64,000 nucleotides of DNA from Halomicrobium zhouii (lineage in GTDB: Archaea > Halobacteriota > Halobacteria > Halobacteriales > Haloarculaceae), in the NCBI RefSeq assembly GCF_900114435.1, contig NZ_FOZK01000002.1, positions 1,239,889-1,303,888 of the forward strand, written 5' to 3'. Made by a program: the position numbers and the translations under genes. The notes under the pieces are model-generated. The model was not told the DNA's origin. It worked only from the letters and a program-made list of their open reading frames with translations, and did not search any database. Of the stretch, positions 35,569 through 44,151 are shown in pieces. How positions within the stretch are numbered: the first letter of the stretch is position 1; each line of letters starts with the position of its first letter.

Positions 35569-37454
35569 GTCGCGTTCACCTCTTCCAGGACGTCGGGCCG
35601 CGAGGGCTCGACGAGCGGGCCCGTGTCGATCACGTCACTTCTGCGGAGCCCCGGTGCGACGGCCTGCGCCCGACGCAGGATACCCAGCGCTGGCGAGCGT
35701 GCGACGGTCGGGCCGGCAGGCGACTCGGCGAGCGACCGGTCGACCTCGTCTGCCGGTCTGTACGGTCGGTCGAGAACGCCGTCGCCGTCGCGGTCGAGGC
35801 CGGGCGCGCCGGCCCAGTAGTTGCCCCGCCCGCCGCTGGTCCAGACGGCGACCGGGCCGCTACTGGCCGTCGCCGGCGCGTCGTTGCCCGCGACGTCGTT
35901 CTCGACGACCCTGTTCGAGGGGAGGATGGTGTCCGACCGCAGGCCGACGTCGTTGTCGACGACGGTGTTGTTCGCGTACATCGAACGGGTCCCCGCGATG
36001 GTCATGCCCGTCCCGCCGCCGACGAGGACGTTGCCGGTGACGTAGGACGCGTCGCCGGCCAGCGACACGCCGACGTCGCTGTCGCGGACGTCGTTACCGA
36101 TGACGACGTTCTCGCGCGGCCGGGTCATCACCATCACGCCGGCGTCGGTGTCCCTGACCGCGTTGTCGCTGACGAGCGCGCCGGAGGTGTACATCTCGTG
36201 GACGCCGTAGCGCATCCCCCGCATCTCGTTGGCCCGGACGACCAGGTCGTCAGACCGGTGGGTGTAGACGCCGTCACGACCTCCCTCGAAGGTCGACTCC
36301 TGGATCACCGCGCGGGAGTACATCGTCAGCACGCCCATCGACCCGTCCTGCCACTGGTCGGTGCCGTTCACCACGAGGCCGTCGACCACGGTCCCGTCGC
36401 TGTAGCGGGCGATCACGCCGTTCGCGTCCGTGTCGACCGTGACGTCACTGACCAGCGACCGGTTCGCCCGGGACAGGAGGATCGCCGCGTCGCCCCGACC
36501 GTAGACGAGCTGGATCTTGGCGTCCCAGCCGCTGGCGTTGCCCTCGCCGGTCCCGAGGTCGCGGGGACCGACGCCCCGGACGGCGAGGTCGGCGAGCGCC
36601 ACGCCGGAGGCGTTCGCCCGGATCACCGTCCCGTTGCCGCCGCCGTCGACGACGGTCCGCTCGCCCGCGCCGCGGAGCGTGAGGGGCTTCGTGATCGTCA
36701 CGTTCTCCTCGTAGGTTCCCGGCGGGACGTAGACGGTGGTGTTCGGTGGCGCCCGTTCGACCGCGGCCTGCACCGTCGGGGCGTCGCGACCGACGACCAC
36801 CGACCGGGGTCGGTCGAGGAGCGACGCGCTCGCGGCGACGCGGCGGTCCGCCCACGCGGTCCGGTTCTCGACCAGGTCCGCCTGGCGGTCCCGCGCGACC
36901 GCCGGTCGCTCGCCGTATCGCTCGCGGACGGCGGCCCAGTCGACCACGCGCCCGCCGTACTCGTCCGTGAATCGCTCCGCGTCTGCGCGTCGCTCGAACG
37001 GGACCGCTGTGGGTCCGGCCGTCGTCTGCGCGTCGCTGTCCACCGCGTATACCGCGCGCTCGGCGCGTATCCAGTCGACGCCGGGGTCGTTGTCCAGGTC
37101 CAGGTACCCCTCTTCGGTCAGGGACGGCTGTGCGCCGCTGAACTCGGTGACGAACAGAGCGACTGGCTCCCCGAACTGCCGGACTGCGTGGCCGCTCTCC
37201 AGTTGCTCGACCATCGCCTCGACGCCGTAGTAGCCGATGACGTACTGGTACTGGGCGTAGAACGCCTGGCCGCGGGGAATCTCGTATCCCGCCGCCTCCG
37301 CGTCCCGCACGTCGACGCCGGTCATCCCCATCGAGAGCGTCTCGTCGAACGACACCGGGCTGACGGCCGCGCCCCCGGCGGGCTGGACGGTGAAGGCGAG
37401 GGCACAGAGGCCGAACGCGAGGACGACGGCCCCGAGTACGTATCGGACGTCCAT
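35565..37454 (-). CDS. nosD: NosD copper-maturation protein
   Basis: A 629-residue extracytoplasmic right-handed beta-helix protein. A signal-like hydrophobic N-terminus (about 6-30) is followed by a NosL-like region and then parallel beta-helix repeats (carbohydrate-binding CASH type) such as TVQAAVERAPPNTTVYVPPGTYEENVTI, NAVRDTDAGVMVM and NDVRDSDVGVSLAG. The length is above the usual 400-470 residues because of about 200 extra residues before the helix (QSEGYEIP-like region with repeated VALFVTEFSGA motifs). One base separates it from the nosL stop. C-terminal residues may extend after the helix. Confidence 0.88.
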   Translation of the reverse strand: MDVRYVLGAVVLAFGLCALAFTVQPAGGAAVSPVSFDETLSMGMTGVDVRDAEAAGYEIPRGQAFYAQYQYVIGYYGVEAMVEQLESGHAVRQFGEPVALFVTEFSGAQPSLTEEGYLDLDNDPGVDWIRAERAVYAVDSDAQTTAGPTAVPFERRADAERFTDEYGGRVVDWAAVRERYGERPAVARDRQADLVENRTAWADRRVAASASLLDRPRSVVVGRDAPTVQAAVERAPPNTTVYVPPGTYEENVTITKPLTLRGAGERTVVDGGGNGTVIRANASGVALADLAVRGVGPRDLGTGEGNASGWDAKIQLVYGRGDAAILLSRANRSLVSDVTVDTDANGVIARYSDGTVVDGLVVNGTDQWQDGSMGVLTMYSRAVIQESTFEGGRDGVYTHRSDDLVVRANEMRGMRYGVHEMYTSGALVSDNAVRDTDAGVMVMTRPRENVVIGNDVRDSDVGVSLAGDASYVTGNVLVGGGTGMTIAGTRSMYANNTVVDNDVGLRSDTILPSNRVVENDVAGNDAPATASSGPVAVWTSGGRGNYWAGAPGLDRDGDGVLDRPYRPADEVDRSLAESPAGPTVARSPALGILRRAQAVAPGLRRSDVIDTGPLVEPSRPDVLEEVNAT

Positions 37455-37455
37455 C

Positions 37456-38109
37456 TCAGGCCTGGCGGAGGCTCTCGATCGTCTCGGGCGTCACCTCGTC
37501 GAGCGTCGCCAGCGACCCGCCGTGTTCGTCGCTGAACGACGTCGCGTCCGACTCTTCCGAGAACGCGACGAGGTCCGCCCCCATCGCGCCCTTCACCTCG
37601 GAGCCCACCACGAAGGTGACCGATTCGGCGTCGACGAACGCGTCGGCTTCCGGGTGGGTCGATATCAGGACGTCGCCACCGTCGTCCGTCAGTTCGTAGT
37701 CTACCGCGGAGTAGTCCGTGACGTACATCACCTGCCGGGTCCAGCCCCGGTCCTGTCGCTCGAAGTCGTACTGGAACGCCTCCCAGGTGCTGTCGAACCG
37801 GGCGGGGTTGTCGTGCCCCGAGGGGCGCTGGTCCGCGTAGAATATCTCCGTCGTCGGTCCCGGGTGGTTGGGGATGACCATCCCGCAGACGTCACAGCTG
37901 TCGGACTGTGTCATGGTCACCGGCTCGGGGACGTCCGCCTCTTGCGAGGCACAACCGGCGAGCGGTGCGAGGACGGCTCCCCCCACCACACCGAGCAGGG
38001 CTCGCTTCGACAGCCGGTGCGGTGAGGACGTTTCGCTGGGACACCGGGTGTGCCGGTGGTGAGAGCGACTGGCTGGGGACCGGTCGGGGTTCGAGTGTTC
38101 TGGTTCCAT
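37456..38109 (-). CDS. nosL: NosL copper chaperone lipoprotein
   Basis: A 217-residue lipoprotein. A basic Ser/His-rich lead precedes a hydrophobic segment and a lipobox ending at Cys53 (PLAGC). The copper site motif CDVCGM at 72-77 and the following V-I-P-N-H-P, ending GADLVAFSEESDATSFSDEHG, are the NosL signature. It delivers Cu(I) to nitrous oxide reductase in other systems. It is the first gene of the block read toward lower coordinates, with nosD one base after it. Confidence 0.93.
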   Translation of the reverse strand: MEPEHSNPDRSPASRSHHRHTRCPSETSSPHRLSKRALLGVVGGAVLAPLAGCASQEADVPEPVTMTQSDSCDVCGMVIPNHPGPTTEIFYADQRPSGHDNPARFDSTWEAFQYDFERQDRGWTRQVMYVTDYSAVDYELTDDGGDVLISTHPEADAFVDAESVTFVVGSEVKGAMGADLVAFSEESDATSFSDEHGGSLATLDEVTPETIESLRQA

Positions 38110-38184
38110 GGACTGAAATGCTCCGTCTGACTCGGATGTCGAGGTTCTCTCGCAACCGGTTTGAATAGACGGGGTCGCTCCCGG

Positions 38185-39132
38185 TTACCGGGACTCTGTC
38201 GCGGAGGGGATGTCGTACGCCTCGCGGACGACGTCGACGAACTGGTCGGGGTGTTCGACGTGCGGGAGCAACAGCGACTCGTCGAAGACGACGAGGCGCG
38301 CGTCGGCCTCGTCCGCGAGTTCTCGTCCGTTCTCCAGCGGCGAGATGTCCGCGTCGCGTCCCCAGACCAGCGTTATCGGGACGTCGAGCTCGCCCAGCAC
38401 GACGCCGAGGTCTTCTTCTGGGTCGAGGAAACCGGTGACGAACGACGCGGGGGCGAATCGGGCGCCCGGCTGGTGGCCGGTGGTCCACTCGTAATCGAGC
38501 ACCGCTGGCGTCAGGTTGTCCAGGTCGTAGTAGCCGTGGTCGCGGTGGAAGTGCTTCAGCGAGTACTTGCTGACGATGGCGTTGTAGATGCCCTGGCCGA
38601 GCAGTGGCGTCCGCAACAGCGTGCGTCGCCACCCCCGGCGACTCCCCATCGTGCTATCCGTCGGCGCGACGAGGACGAGCCGTTCGACCGGGACGTCCCG
38701 CGCGGCGAGGGCGGCGTAGGACCCGGTCAGCGACGACGCGACGACGGTCGGGTCCTCGCTCTCGTCGGCGAGGAAGTCCCGCACGAAGTTCGTGAGCAGC
38801 GACGCCGAGTACAGCAGCGGCGGCCGGTCCGAGTGGCCGAAGCCGGGCAGGTCCGGCGCGACGACGTGGTAGTCCTCGGCGAGTCGGCTAAACACCGCGT
38901 GGAACTCGTGGTTCGACGCCGCGGCGTTGACGCCGTGGAGGAGAACCAGGTCCGGGTCCTCGGGGTCGCCCGCCTCGACGTAACTGACGTCGAACCCTCG
39001 CCACCGATACGAGCGCTCGTCACCGGCGAGGAACGGTTCGAAGGGGTCGCTCTGGCGCCGCAACAGGCGGTTGGCCAGCGCGGTCAACCCGACCGTTCCG
39101 GCGGCGACGCCGAGGAGGTTCCGGAGCTTCAT
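38185..39132 (-). CDS. Alpha/beta-fold hydrolase
   Basis: A 315-residue hydrolase. A short hydrophobic N-terminus (about 4-24) may anchor it. The oxyanion motif is LLHGVNAAASN. The nucleophile elbow reads TVVASSLTGSYAAL (Ser in A-S-S-L-T rather than G-x-S-x-G, a variant seen in this family). Asp in ITLVWGRDADI and His near LPHVEHPDQF complete the triad. Substrate unknown. Confidence 0.85.
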   Translation of the reverse strand: MKLRNLLGVAAGTVGLTALANRLLRRQSDPFEPFLAGDERSYRWRGFDVSYVEAGDPEDPDLVLLHGVNAAASNHEFHAVFSRLAEDYHVVAPDLPGFGHSDRPPLLYSASLLTNFVRDFLADESEDPTVVASSLTGSYAALAARDVPVERLVLVAPTDSTMGSRRGWRRTLLRTPLLGQGIYNAIVSKYSLKHFHRDHGYYDLDNLTPAVLDYEWTTGHQPGARFAPASFVTGFLDPEEDLGVVLGELDVPITLVWGRDADISPLENGRELADEADARLVVFDESLLLPHVEHPDQFVDVVREAYDIPSATESR

Positions 39133-39213
39133 ACCTTTCTGTCGGGCCCTGAAGGACTTATACGTGGTGGGACAGCGGTCTCCGGGTCGGGTCGGATGCG
39201 CCGCGTCCGCCCG

Positions 39214-40209
39214 TTACCCCTGCCGTCGCTCTCCCAGGCACGATTCGAGCGGCTCGATCAGGTCCGCCACGACGGTGTAGGGGTCCGTCTCGTGTGCGAG
39301 GATGCGGTCGACGGCCCGGTCGACGCCGCCCCTTGCTTCGAGTTCCTCGGCCAGGAGCGCGTTGGCGTCTTCGCGGAGCAGGGTCCGTACCTCGGCGGCG
39401 TACCGCGACCGTACTTTCTCCTCCCGCCGACCCGATTCGTCGAGGTAGTCTAGGTGGTCCTGGACGGCGCCGACGAAATCGTCGACGCCCTCGCCGGCGT
39501 TGGCCACCGTCTCGACGATTGGCGGCGTCCAGCCGTCGTCGTCGGTGCCGTGGCCGTCGGGCCCGCTCGCGTCCGTCCGGTGGTGTATCATTTCCTTGAG
39601 CTGGCCCACCGTCCTGTCGGCCCCGTCGAGGTCGGCCTTGTTCACGACGAAGAGGTCGGCGATCTCGAGGATGCCGGCCTTGAGCATCTGGACGTCGTCG
39701 CCCGAGTCCGGCGGGACGAGGACGGCGACGGTGTCGGCCGTCCGGACGACGTCGATCTCGTTCTGGCCGGCGCCGACCGTCTCCACGATTATCTTGTCCT
39801 TGCCGAAGGCGTCCAGGGCGGTGACGGCGTCCGTGGTCGCCGTCGAGAGGCCGCCCAGCGACCCGCGCGTCGACATCGACCGGAAGAACACGTCCATGTC
39901 GCCGGCGTTGGAGGCCATGCGGATCCGATCGCCCAGCACCGCGCCGCCAGTAAAGGGCGAGGACGGGTCGATGGCGATGACGCCGACGGTCTCTCCCCGG
40001 TCCCGGTAGGTCGCCGCCACCTTGTCGACCAGCGTGGACTTGCCCGCGCCCGGCGAACCAGTCACCCCTATCACGTCGGCGGTACCGGTGTGGCGGTGCA
40101 ACTCCGAGACGATATCCCTGTACCCCGGCGAGCGGTCCTCTATCATCGAGATGACGCGGGCCAGCGCGCGGTGCTCGCCCGCCAGCAAGTCGGCGACGAG
40201 TTCACTCAT
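39214..40209 (-). CDS. meaB: Methylmalonyl-CoA mutase-associated GTPase MeaB
   Basis: A 331-residue G3E-family GTPase (MeaB/ArgK) that loads and protects the B12 mutase. P-loop GSPGAGKST at 51-59. The family blocks ALDAFGKDKIIVETVGAGQNEIDVV, NKADLDGADRT and the C-terminal dimerisation arm are present. ATG 40209. It is 29 bases downstream of the B12 subunit gene on the same strand, so the two form one unit. Confidence 0.95.
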   Translation of the reverse strand: MSELVADLLAGEHRALARVISMIEDRSPGYRDIVSELHRHTGTADVIGVTGSPGAGKSTLVDKVAATYRDRGETVGVIAIDPSSPFTGGAVLGDRIRMASNAGDMDVFFRSMSTRGSLGGLSTATTDAVTALDAFGKDKIIVETVGAGQNEIDVVRTADTVAVLVPPDSGDDVQMLKAGILEIADLFVVNKADLDGADRTVGQLKEMIHHRTDASGPDGHGTDDDGWTPPIVETVANAGEGVDDFVGAVQDHLDYLDESGRREEKVRSRYAAEVRTLLREDANALLAEELEARGGVDRAVDRILAHETDPYTVVADLIEPLESCLGERRQG

Positions 40210-40238
40210 CCATCGCCCTCGCGTTCGTCCGGATCACG

Positions 40239-40664
40239 TCAGTTTCGCTCCGGCGCGTGCTCGTGGACGTAGTCGATCATCTCGTCCATCGACGCGCCGG
40301 GGCCGAATATCTCCGCGACCCCGAGCGAGCGCAACTCCTCCTTGTCGTCGTCGGGGACGATGCCGCCGACGAGGACGAGGGTGTCCTCGAAGGCGCCGTA
40401 CTCCTTCAGTCCCTCCAGGATCTTCGGGACGAGGGTGTTGTGTGCGCCCGAGAGGATCGAGATTCCCAGCACGTCGACGTCCTCCTGGACCGCTGCCTGG
40501 ACGACTTCCTCCGGCGCCCGGTGGAGGCCGGAGTAGACGACCTCGAACCCGGCGTCGCGGAACGCTCTGGCGATGACGTGTGCCCCGCGGTCGTGACCGT
40601 CGAGGCCCACCTTCGCCACGAGACACCGGATCGTTCGCTCGGCCTGCTCCTGGTCCGCGCTCAT
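40239..40664 (-). CDS. mcmA2: Methylmalonyl-CoA mutase B12-binding (small) subunit
   Basis: A 141-residue cobalamin-binding domain. D22-x-H24-x-x-G27 (LDGHDRG) gives the lower axial His, followed by SILSGAHN and [10 protein letters not shown], the S-x-L and GG nucleotide-loop motifs. It complements the B12-less catalytic subunit encoded near 15 kb. I chose ATG 40664, since GTG 40679 adds five residues without family match. Confidence 0.94.
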   Translation of the reverse strand: MSADQEQAERTIRCLVAKVGLDGHDRGAHVIARAFRDAGFEVVYSGLHRAPEEVVQAAVQEDVDVLGISILSGAHNTLVPKILEGLKEYGAFEDTLVLVGGIVPDDDKEELRSLGVAEIFGPGASMDEMIDYVHEHAPERN

Positions 40665-40799
40665 GTACCGGTGTACCACGCCCCTCCGTTTGACTCTAAC
40701 GGAGTTGATGAATAATGATTAACGACTATCCGGGACGGGCCCGCTTCTCGGAGCTGATCCGAAAGGCGAAACACGTGGCACGCCGAACCTCGGCCAAGA

Positions 40800-41429
40800 A
40801 TGGCCGCCGTAGACCGGATACACTCGCGCGCGAAGGCGAAACCCCTTCTCGTCACGACAGTCCTCTCGCTGATCGGCTACGCGCTCGTCGTCGGGACGTT
40901 CGCCCGGATCTTCCCCTTCCCGGAGCTGTCCAACGAGACGGTGATCGTCCTGAGCGACGCCATCGCGGTGGTCAACGCCACGGCGCTGATTACCATCCTC
41001 GCCGGCGTCCGCTACATCCGCCGGGACGCGGTCCGCAAGCACCGCACCGCGATGCTGACGGCGTTCGGGCTCATCCTCCTCTTCCTCGTCATGTACCTGC
41101 TCAAGGTCGGCGGCGGGTTCGAGAAGGCCATCCTCGTCGAGGGACCGGTTCGGTGGGCCTACCTCGTCATGCTGGCTATTCACATCCTGCTGTCGGCCAT
41201 CTCTGTCCCCGTCGTCATCCACGCCGTCGTGCTGGGGCTCACGCACACCCCGTCGGAACTCAGGGACACCTCGCACGCCCGTGTCGGCCGTATCGCCGTC
41301 GTCGCCTGGACGCTCAGCCTCTTCCTTGGCCTCGTGACCTACGTCATGCTCAACCACGTGTACATGTGGGAGCCCCGGGGCGCTGCCCTGGTTCTGTTCG
41401 CCGCCGCGCGCTCTCCCCTCGAGTGGTGA
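40800..41429 (+). CDS. DUF420 family membrane protein
   Basis: A 209-residue integral membrane protein of the DUF420 type with about five hydrophobic segments. Family residues visible are RRDAVRKHRTAML (KHR block), EGPVRWAYLVMLAIHILLSAISVPVVIHAVVLG, and HARVGRIAVVAWTLSLFLGLVTYVMLNH. DUF420 proteins are linked to cytochrome oxidase biogenesis, fitting the CoxB and heme-O synthase genes in this window. ATG 40800. Confidence 0.88.
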   Translation: MAAVDRIHSRAKAKPLLVTTVLSLIGYALVVGTFARIFPFPELSNETVIVLSDAIAVVNATALITILAGVRYIRRDAVRKHRTAMLTAFGLILLFLVMYLLKVGGGFEKAILVEGPVRWAYLVMLAIHILLSAISVPVVIHAVVLGLTHTPSELRDTSHARVGRIAVVAWTLSLFLGLVTYVMLNHVYMWEPRGAALVLFAAARSPLEW

Positions 41430-41453
41430 CGCTCGGCCGCCGGAGAGCACGCG

Positions 41454-42086
41454 TCAACAGACCGGTTTCGGGTCGATCCCCATCTCCTCCAGTGAAGCGG
41501 CGTACTCGTCGTAAGCCAGGTCGACGACCGCGCCCGCGGCGGCCACCGCCCGGTCACGGTCGCCGTCGCTCTCGCAGACGGTCGCGACAACCTCGCCGCC
41601 GCGCTCGACCTGTTCGTCGGTCTCGGCGCGCAGTTCGCGAAACAGGGCGGCCCCGCGCTCGTCGCCCTCGTTGACGAAGAAGTTGATCACCTGGAGGAGG
41701 CTCCGGGAGGCGACCAGCGGGCGGGCGACGAGGCCCGCGGCGACCCTGTCGACGGTCTCGTCGAGGTCGCGGAGGTGCTCGTGAAGCGGGTCGGGCTCGG
41801 CCTCGACGGACGACCGGTCCGCGAGTTCGAGGACGCGCTCGCGGTGCTCCTGTTCGCGCGCCCGTTCCGCCTCGAACGCGCTGCGGGCGTCGTCGTCCGT
41901 CTCGTCGTCGACCCACCGGTCGAAGGTCTCCACTGCCCGGGTCTCCGCCGCGGCGGCGGTTTCGAGGACCGACTCCCTGTCGAGACTGCCCGCCGTCGTC
42001 GCGACGAGCGCCTTCTCCGACCCGAGGCGGGCCAGGTTCCGTTCGTTGGCCGATCGCACGTGCTCGACGAACTCCGATACGTCCAT
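41454..42086 (-). CDS. Helical protein, rubrerythrin-like fold suspected
   Basis: A 210-residue, strongly helical acidic protein. Repeated AxxETRAVETFDRWVDDET and EREQEHRERVLEL segments resemble a ferritin-like/rubrerythrin four-helix bundle with E-x-x-x and E-H pairs, but not every metal ligand is clear. Similar haloarchaeal proteins are sometimes annotated as transcription antitermination proteins; I cannot confirm either role. I used ATG 42086; GTG/ATG eight residues upstream is less likely. Confidence 0.6.
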   Translation of the reverse strand: MDVSEFVEHVRSANERNLARLGSEKALVATTAGSLDRESVLETAAAAETRAVETFDRWVDDETDDDARSAFEAERAREQEHRERVLELADRSSVEAEPDPLHEHLRDLDETVDRVAAGLVARPLVASRSLLQVINFFVNEGDERGAALFRELRAETDEQVERGGEVVATVCESDGDRDRAVAAAGAVVDLAYDEYAASLEEMGIDPKPVC

Positions 42087-42172
42087 GCCACTTCTTCGCA
42101 CGACGGCCACATATACTGTTTCCCGCCCGACTCGACGGGGCCGTTTTACCGCTGCCGGGCCTACGGGAGGAC

Positions 42173-43345
42173 ATGGCCGAAGACGCCCCGGCGGGCGACG
42201 GATCCGCGGTGCGCGAGATCGATCCGGAGGCGCTCGCCAGTCGGATCGAGAACGGTGAACGGGTCGCGCTCCTGGACGTCCGTAACCGCGACGAGGTCGA
42301 CGCCTGGCGAATCGACGGACCCGGGGTCGAATTGACGCACGTCCCCTACATGCGGTTCGTGAGCGCGAGGGCGACCGGGAACCCGGCGGACCTGGTCGAC
42401 CCCGACGAGTCCTACGTCGCCGTCTGTCCCCGCGGGGCCGAGAGCGCGGAGGTCGCGGCCGCGCTCACCGGGGAAGGCGCCGAGGCGGTGAACCTCGCGG
42501 GCGGGATGGCGGGGTGGGCGCGCGTCTACCGGCGGACGCAGATCGCACGCGCCGCCACGGACGCGACCGTCTACCAGTACCGTCGCCCCGCCACCGGCTG
42601 TCTCGCGTACGTCGTCGTCTCCGACGGTGCGGCCCTCGTCGTCGACCCGCTGCTGGCGTTCGCCGACCGGTACCGCGACGAGGTCGCGGAGCTGGACGCC
42701 GCCGTCGAGACGGTCCTCGACACGCACGTCCACGCGGACCACTTCAGCGGCCTCCGGGCAGTGGCTGGGGCCACCGGTGCGACGCCGGTGGTGTCGACCG
42801 GTGCCGCGGACCGCGGCGTCGCCGGCGGCGTGCGGACGGTCGACGACGGCGACGCTCTGCGCGTCGGCGACCACGAACTCGACGTGCTCGCGACCCCCGG
42901 CCACACGACGGGGTCGATCTCGCTGGTCCTCGACGACGTCGCGTTCACCGGCGACGCGCTGTTCCTCGACGGCGCTCCGCGGCCCGACCTCGAACGCGGG
43001 GAGGACGGAGCCCGGGAACTCGCCGGCACGCTCCACGAGACGCTCACCGAGCGGTTGGCGCCGCTTCCCGACGACGCTCTCGTCGCGCCCGGCCACTACG
43101 TCCCGGGCCGCTCGCCCGCCACGGACGGCTCGTACACGGCGACGCTGGGCGAACTCCGCGACCGACTGGCCGCGTTCTCCGAGTCGCGAGAGACGTTCGT
43201 CGATCGCGTCCTGGGTTCCATGGGCGACCGGCCCGCGAACTTCGAACGCATCGTCGCGGTGAACCTCGGCCGCGAGGCGGTGTCCGCGGAGGAGGCGTTC
43301 GAACTGGAACTCGGCCCGAACAACTGCGCCGTCGCGACGGAGTGA
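42173..43345 (+). CDS. Rhodanese plus metallo-beta-lactamase fusion (persulfide dioxygenase-like)
   Basis: A 390-residue two-domain protein. The rhodanese domain (about 13-120) has its active Cys85 in AVCPRGAESAEVA. The MBL domain follows with H185-x-H187-x-D189-H190 (DTHVHADHF), VLATPGHTTGS, GDALFLDG and PGHYVPG. The order, rhodanese first and ETHE1-like MBL second, is reversed from many fusions. Likely sulfur metabolism: oxidation of glutathione-type or coenzyme-A persulfides, then sulfur transfer; inference. ATG 42173. Confidence 0.88.
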   Translation: MAEDAPAGDGSAVREIDPEALASRIENGERVALLDVRNRDEVDAWRIDGPGVELTHVPYMRFVSARATGNPADLVDPDESYVAVCPRGAESAEVAAALTGEGAEAVNLAGGMAGWARVYRRTQIARAATDATVYQYRRPATGCLAYVVVSDGAALVVDPLLAFADRYRDEVAELDAAVETVLDTHVHADHFSGLRAVAGATGATPVVSTGAADRGVAGGVRTVDDGDALRVGDHELDVLATPGHTTGSISLVLDDVAFTGDALFLDGAPRPDLERGEDGARELAGTLHETLTERLAPLPDDALVAPGHYVPGRSPATDGSYTATLGELRDRLAAFSESRETFVDRVLGSMGDRPANFERIVAVNLGREAVSAEEAFELELGPNNCAVATE

Positions 43346-43392
43346 CGCTGACGCGCCGGGGTCCACCGCGCTCCGCGACGAGGGCCCTCGCG

Positions 43393-44151
43393 CTAGTCCG
43401 TCCGGGGCAGCGCCACCGCTCCGGCGACGAACGCGACCAGCCCGGCGACTGTGAGAATCGCGAGGGGAGTGACCGCGTCGCCCGCCTGCCCCGACGTCGT
43501 GACGGTCCGCACGCCCCGCGAGAAGAACGTCAGCGGTGACAGCCAGGTTGGAAGCCACGCCGGCAGGAGCGCCGGCGGGACGAACGTCTCCGAGAGGAAG
43601 AGCAGCGGGAGCGCGATAGAGTTCGACGCGGCGATGACGCCGTCCTGTGAGTCGGCGAAACTGCCGATCAGTGCACCGACGCCGCAGAACAGCGCGACGC
43701 CGACGACGACGAAGGCGACCAGCGCGGCGACCGAAGGCACTGTCAGGACCACGTCCGCCCCGGTGAGGGCGACGACGAGTCCGAGCAGCAGGAGCCCAGC
43801 GAGCCCGATGACGACGACGTTGACGAGCGTCTGGGCGGCGAGCCACTCCAGCCTGGTCAGCGGCGTCGTCGCCAGCTTCTCGAACCGGTTGCCCTCGCGG
43901 TGGCGGGCCACTTCGCTCCCGACCCGCGACAGCGGCGTGAACAGCACGACGACGGCCAGGTAGCCCGCGACGTAGTAGCGGGGCGGCTCGGTGAACAGCC
44001 CGCCGCCGCCCGGTCTGGTCTGGACCAGCGCGCCGAAGATGATGACGATGATCAGCGGGAAGAAGAACGTGAAGAACACGGCGGTGCGACGGCGGAGGAA
44101 CGCCTTCCGGGCTGCCCTGAACTCCGCGCCGACGCGACGAATCGCGCTCAT
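43393..44151 (-). CDS. ABC-2 type permease
   Basis: A 252-residue exporter permease with six hydrophobic segments: VFFTFFFPLIIVIIFGALVQ in the first, GYLAVVVLFTPLSR, and a last pair near 215-250. It overlaps the ATPase gene by four bases. Cargo unknown; DrrB-like drug or lipid export is possible. Confidence 0.85.
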   Translation of the reverse strand: MSAIRRVGAEFRAARKAFLRRRTAVFFTFFFPLIIVIIFGALVQTRPGGGGLFTEPPRYYVAGYLAVVVLFTPLSRVGSEVARHREGNRFEKLATTPLTRLEWLAAQTLVNVVVIGLAGLLLLGLVVALTGADVVLTVPSVAALVAFVVVGVALFCGVGALIGSFADSQDGVIAASNSIALPLLFLSETFVPPALLPAWLPTWLSPLTFFSRGVRTVTTSGQAGDAVTPLAILTVAGLVAFVAGAVALPRTD

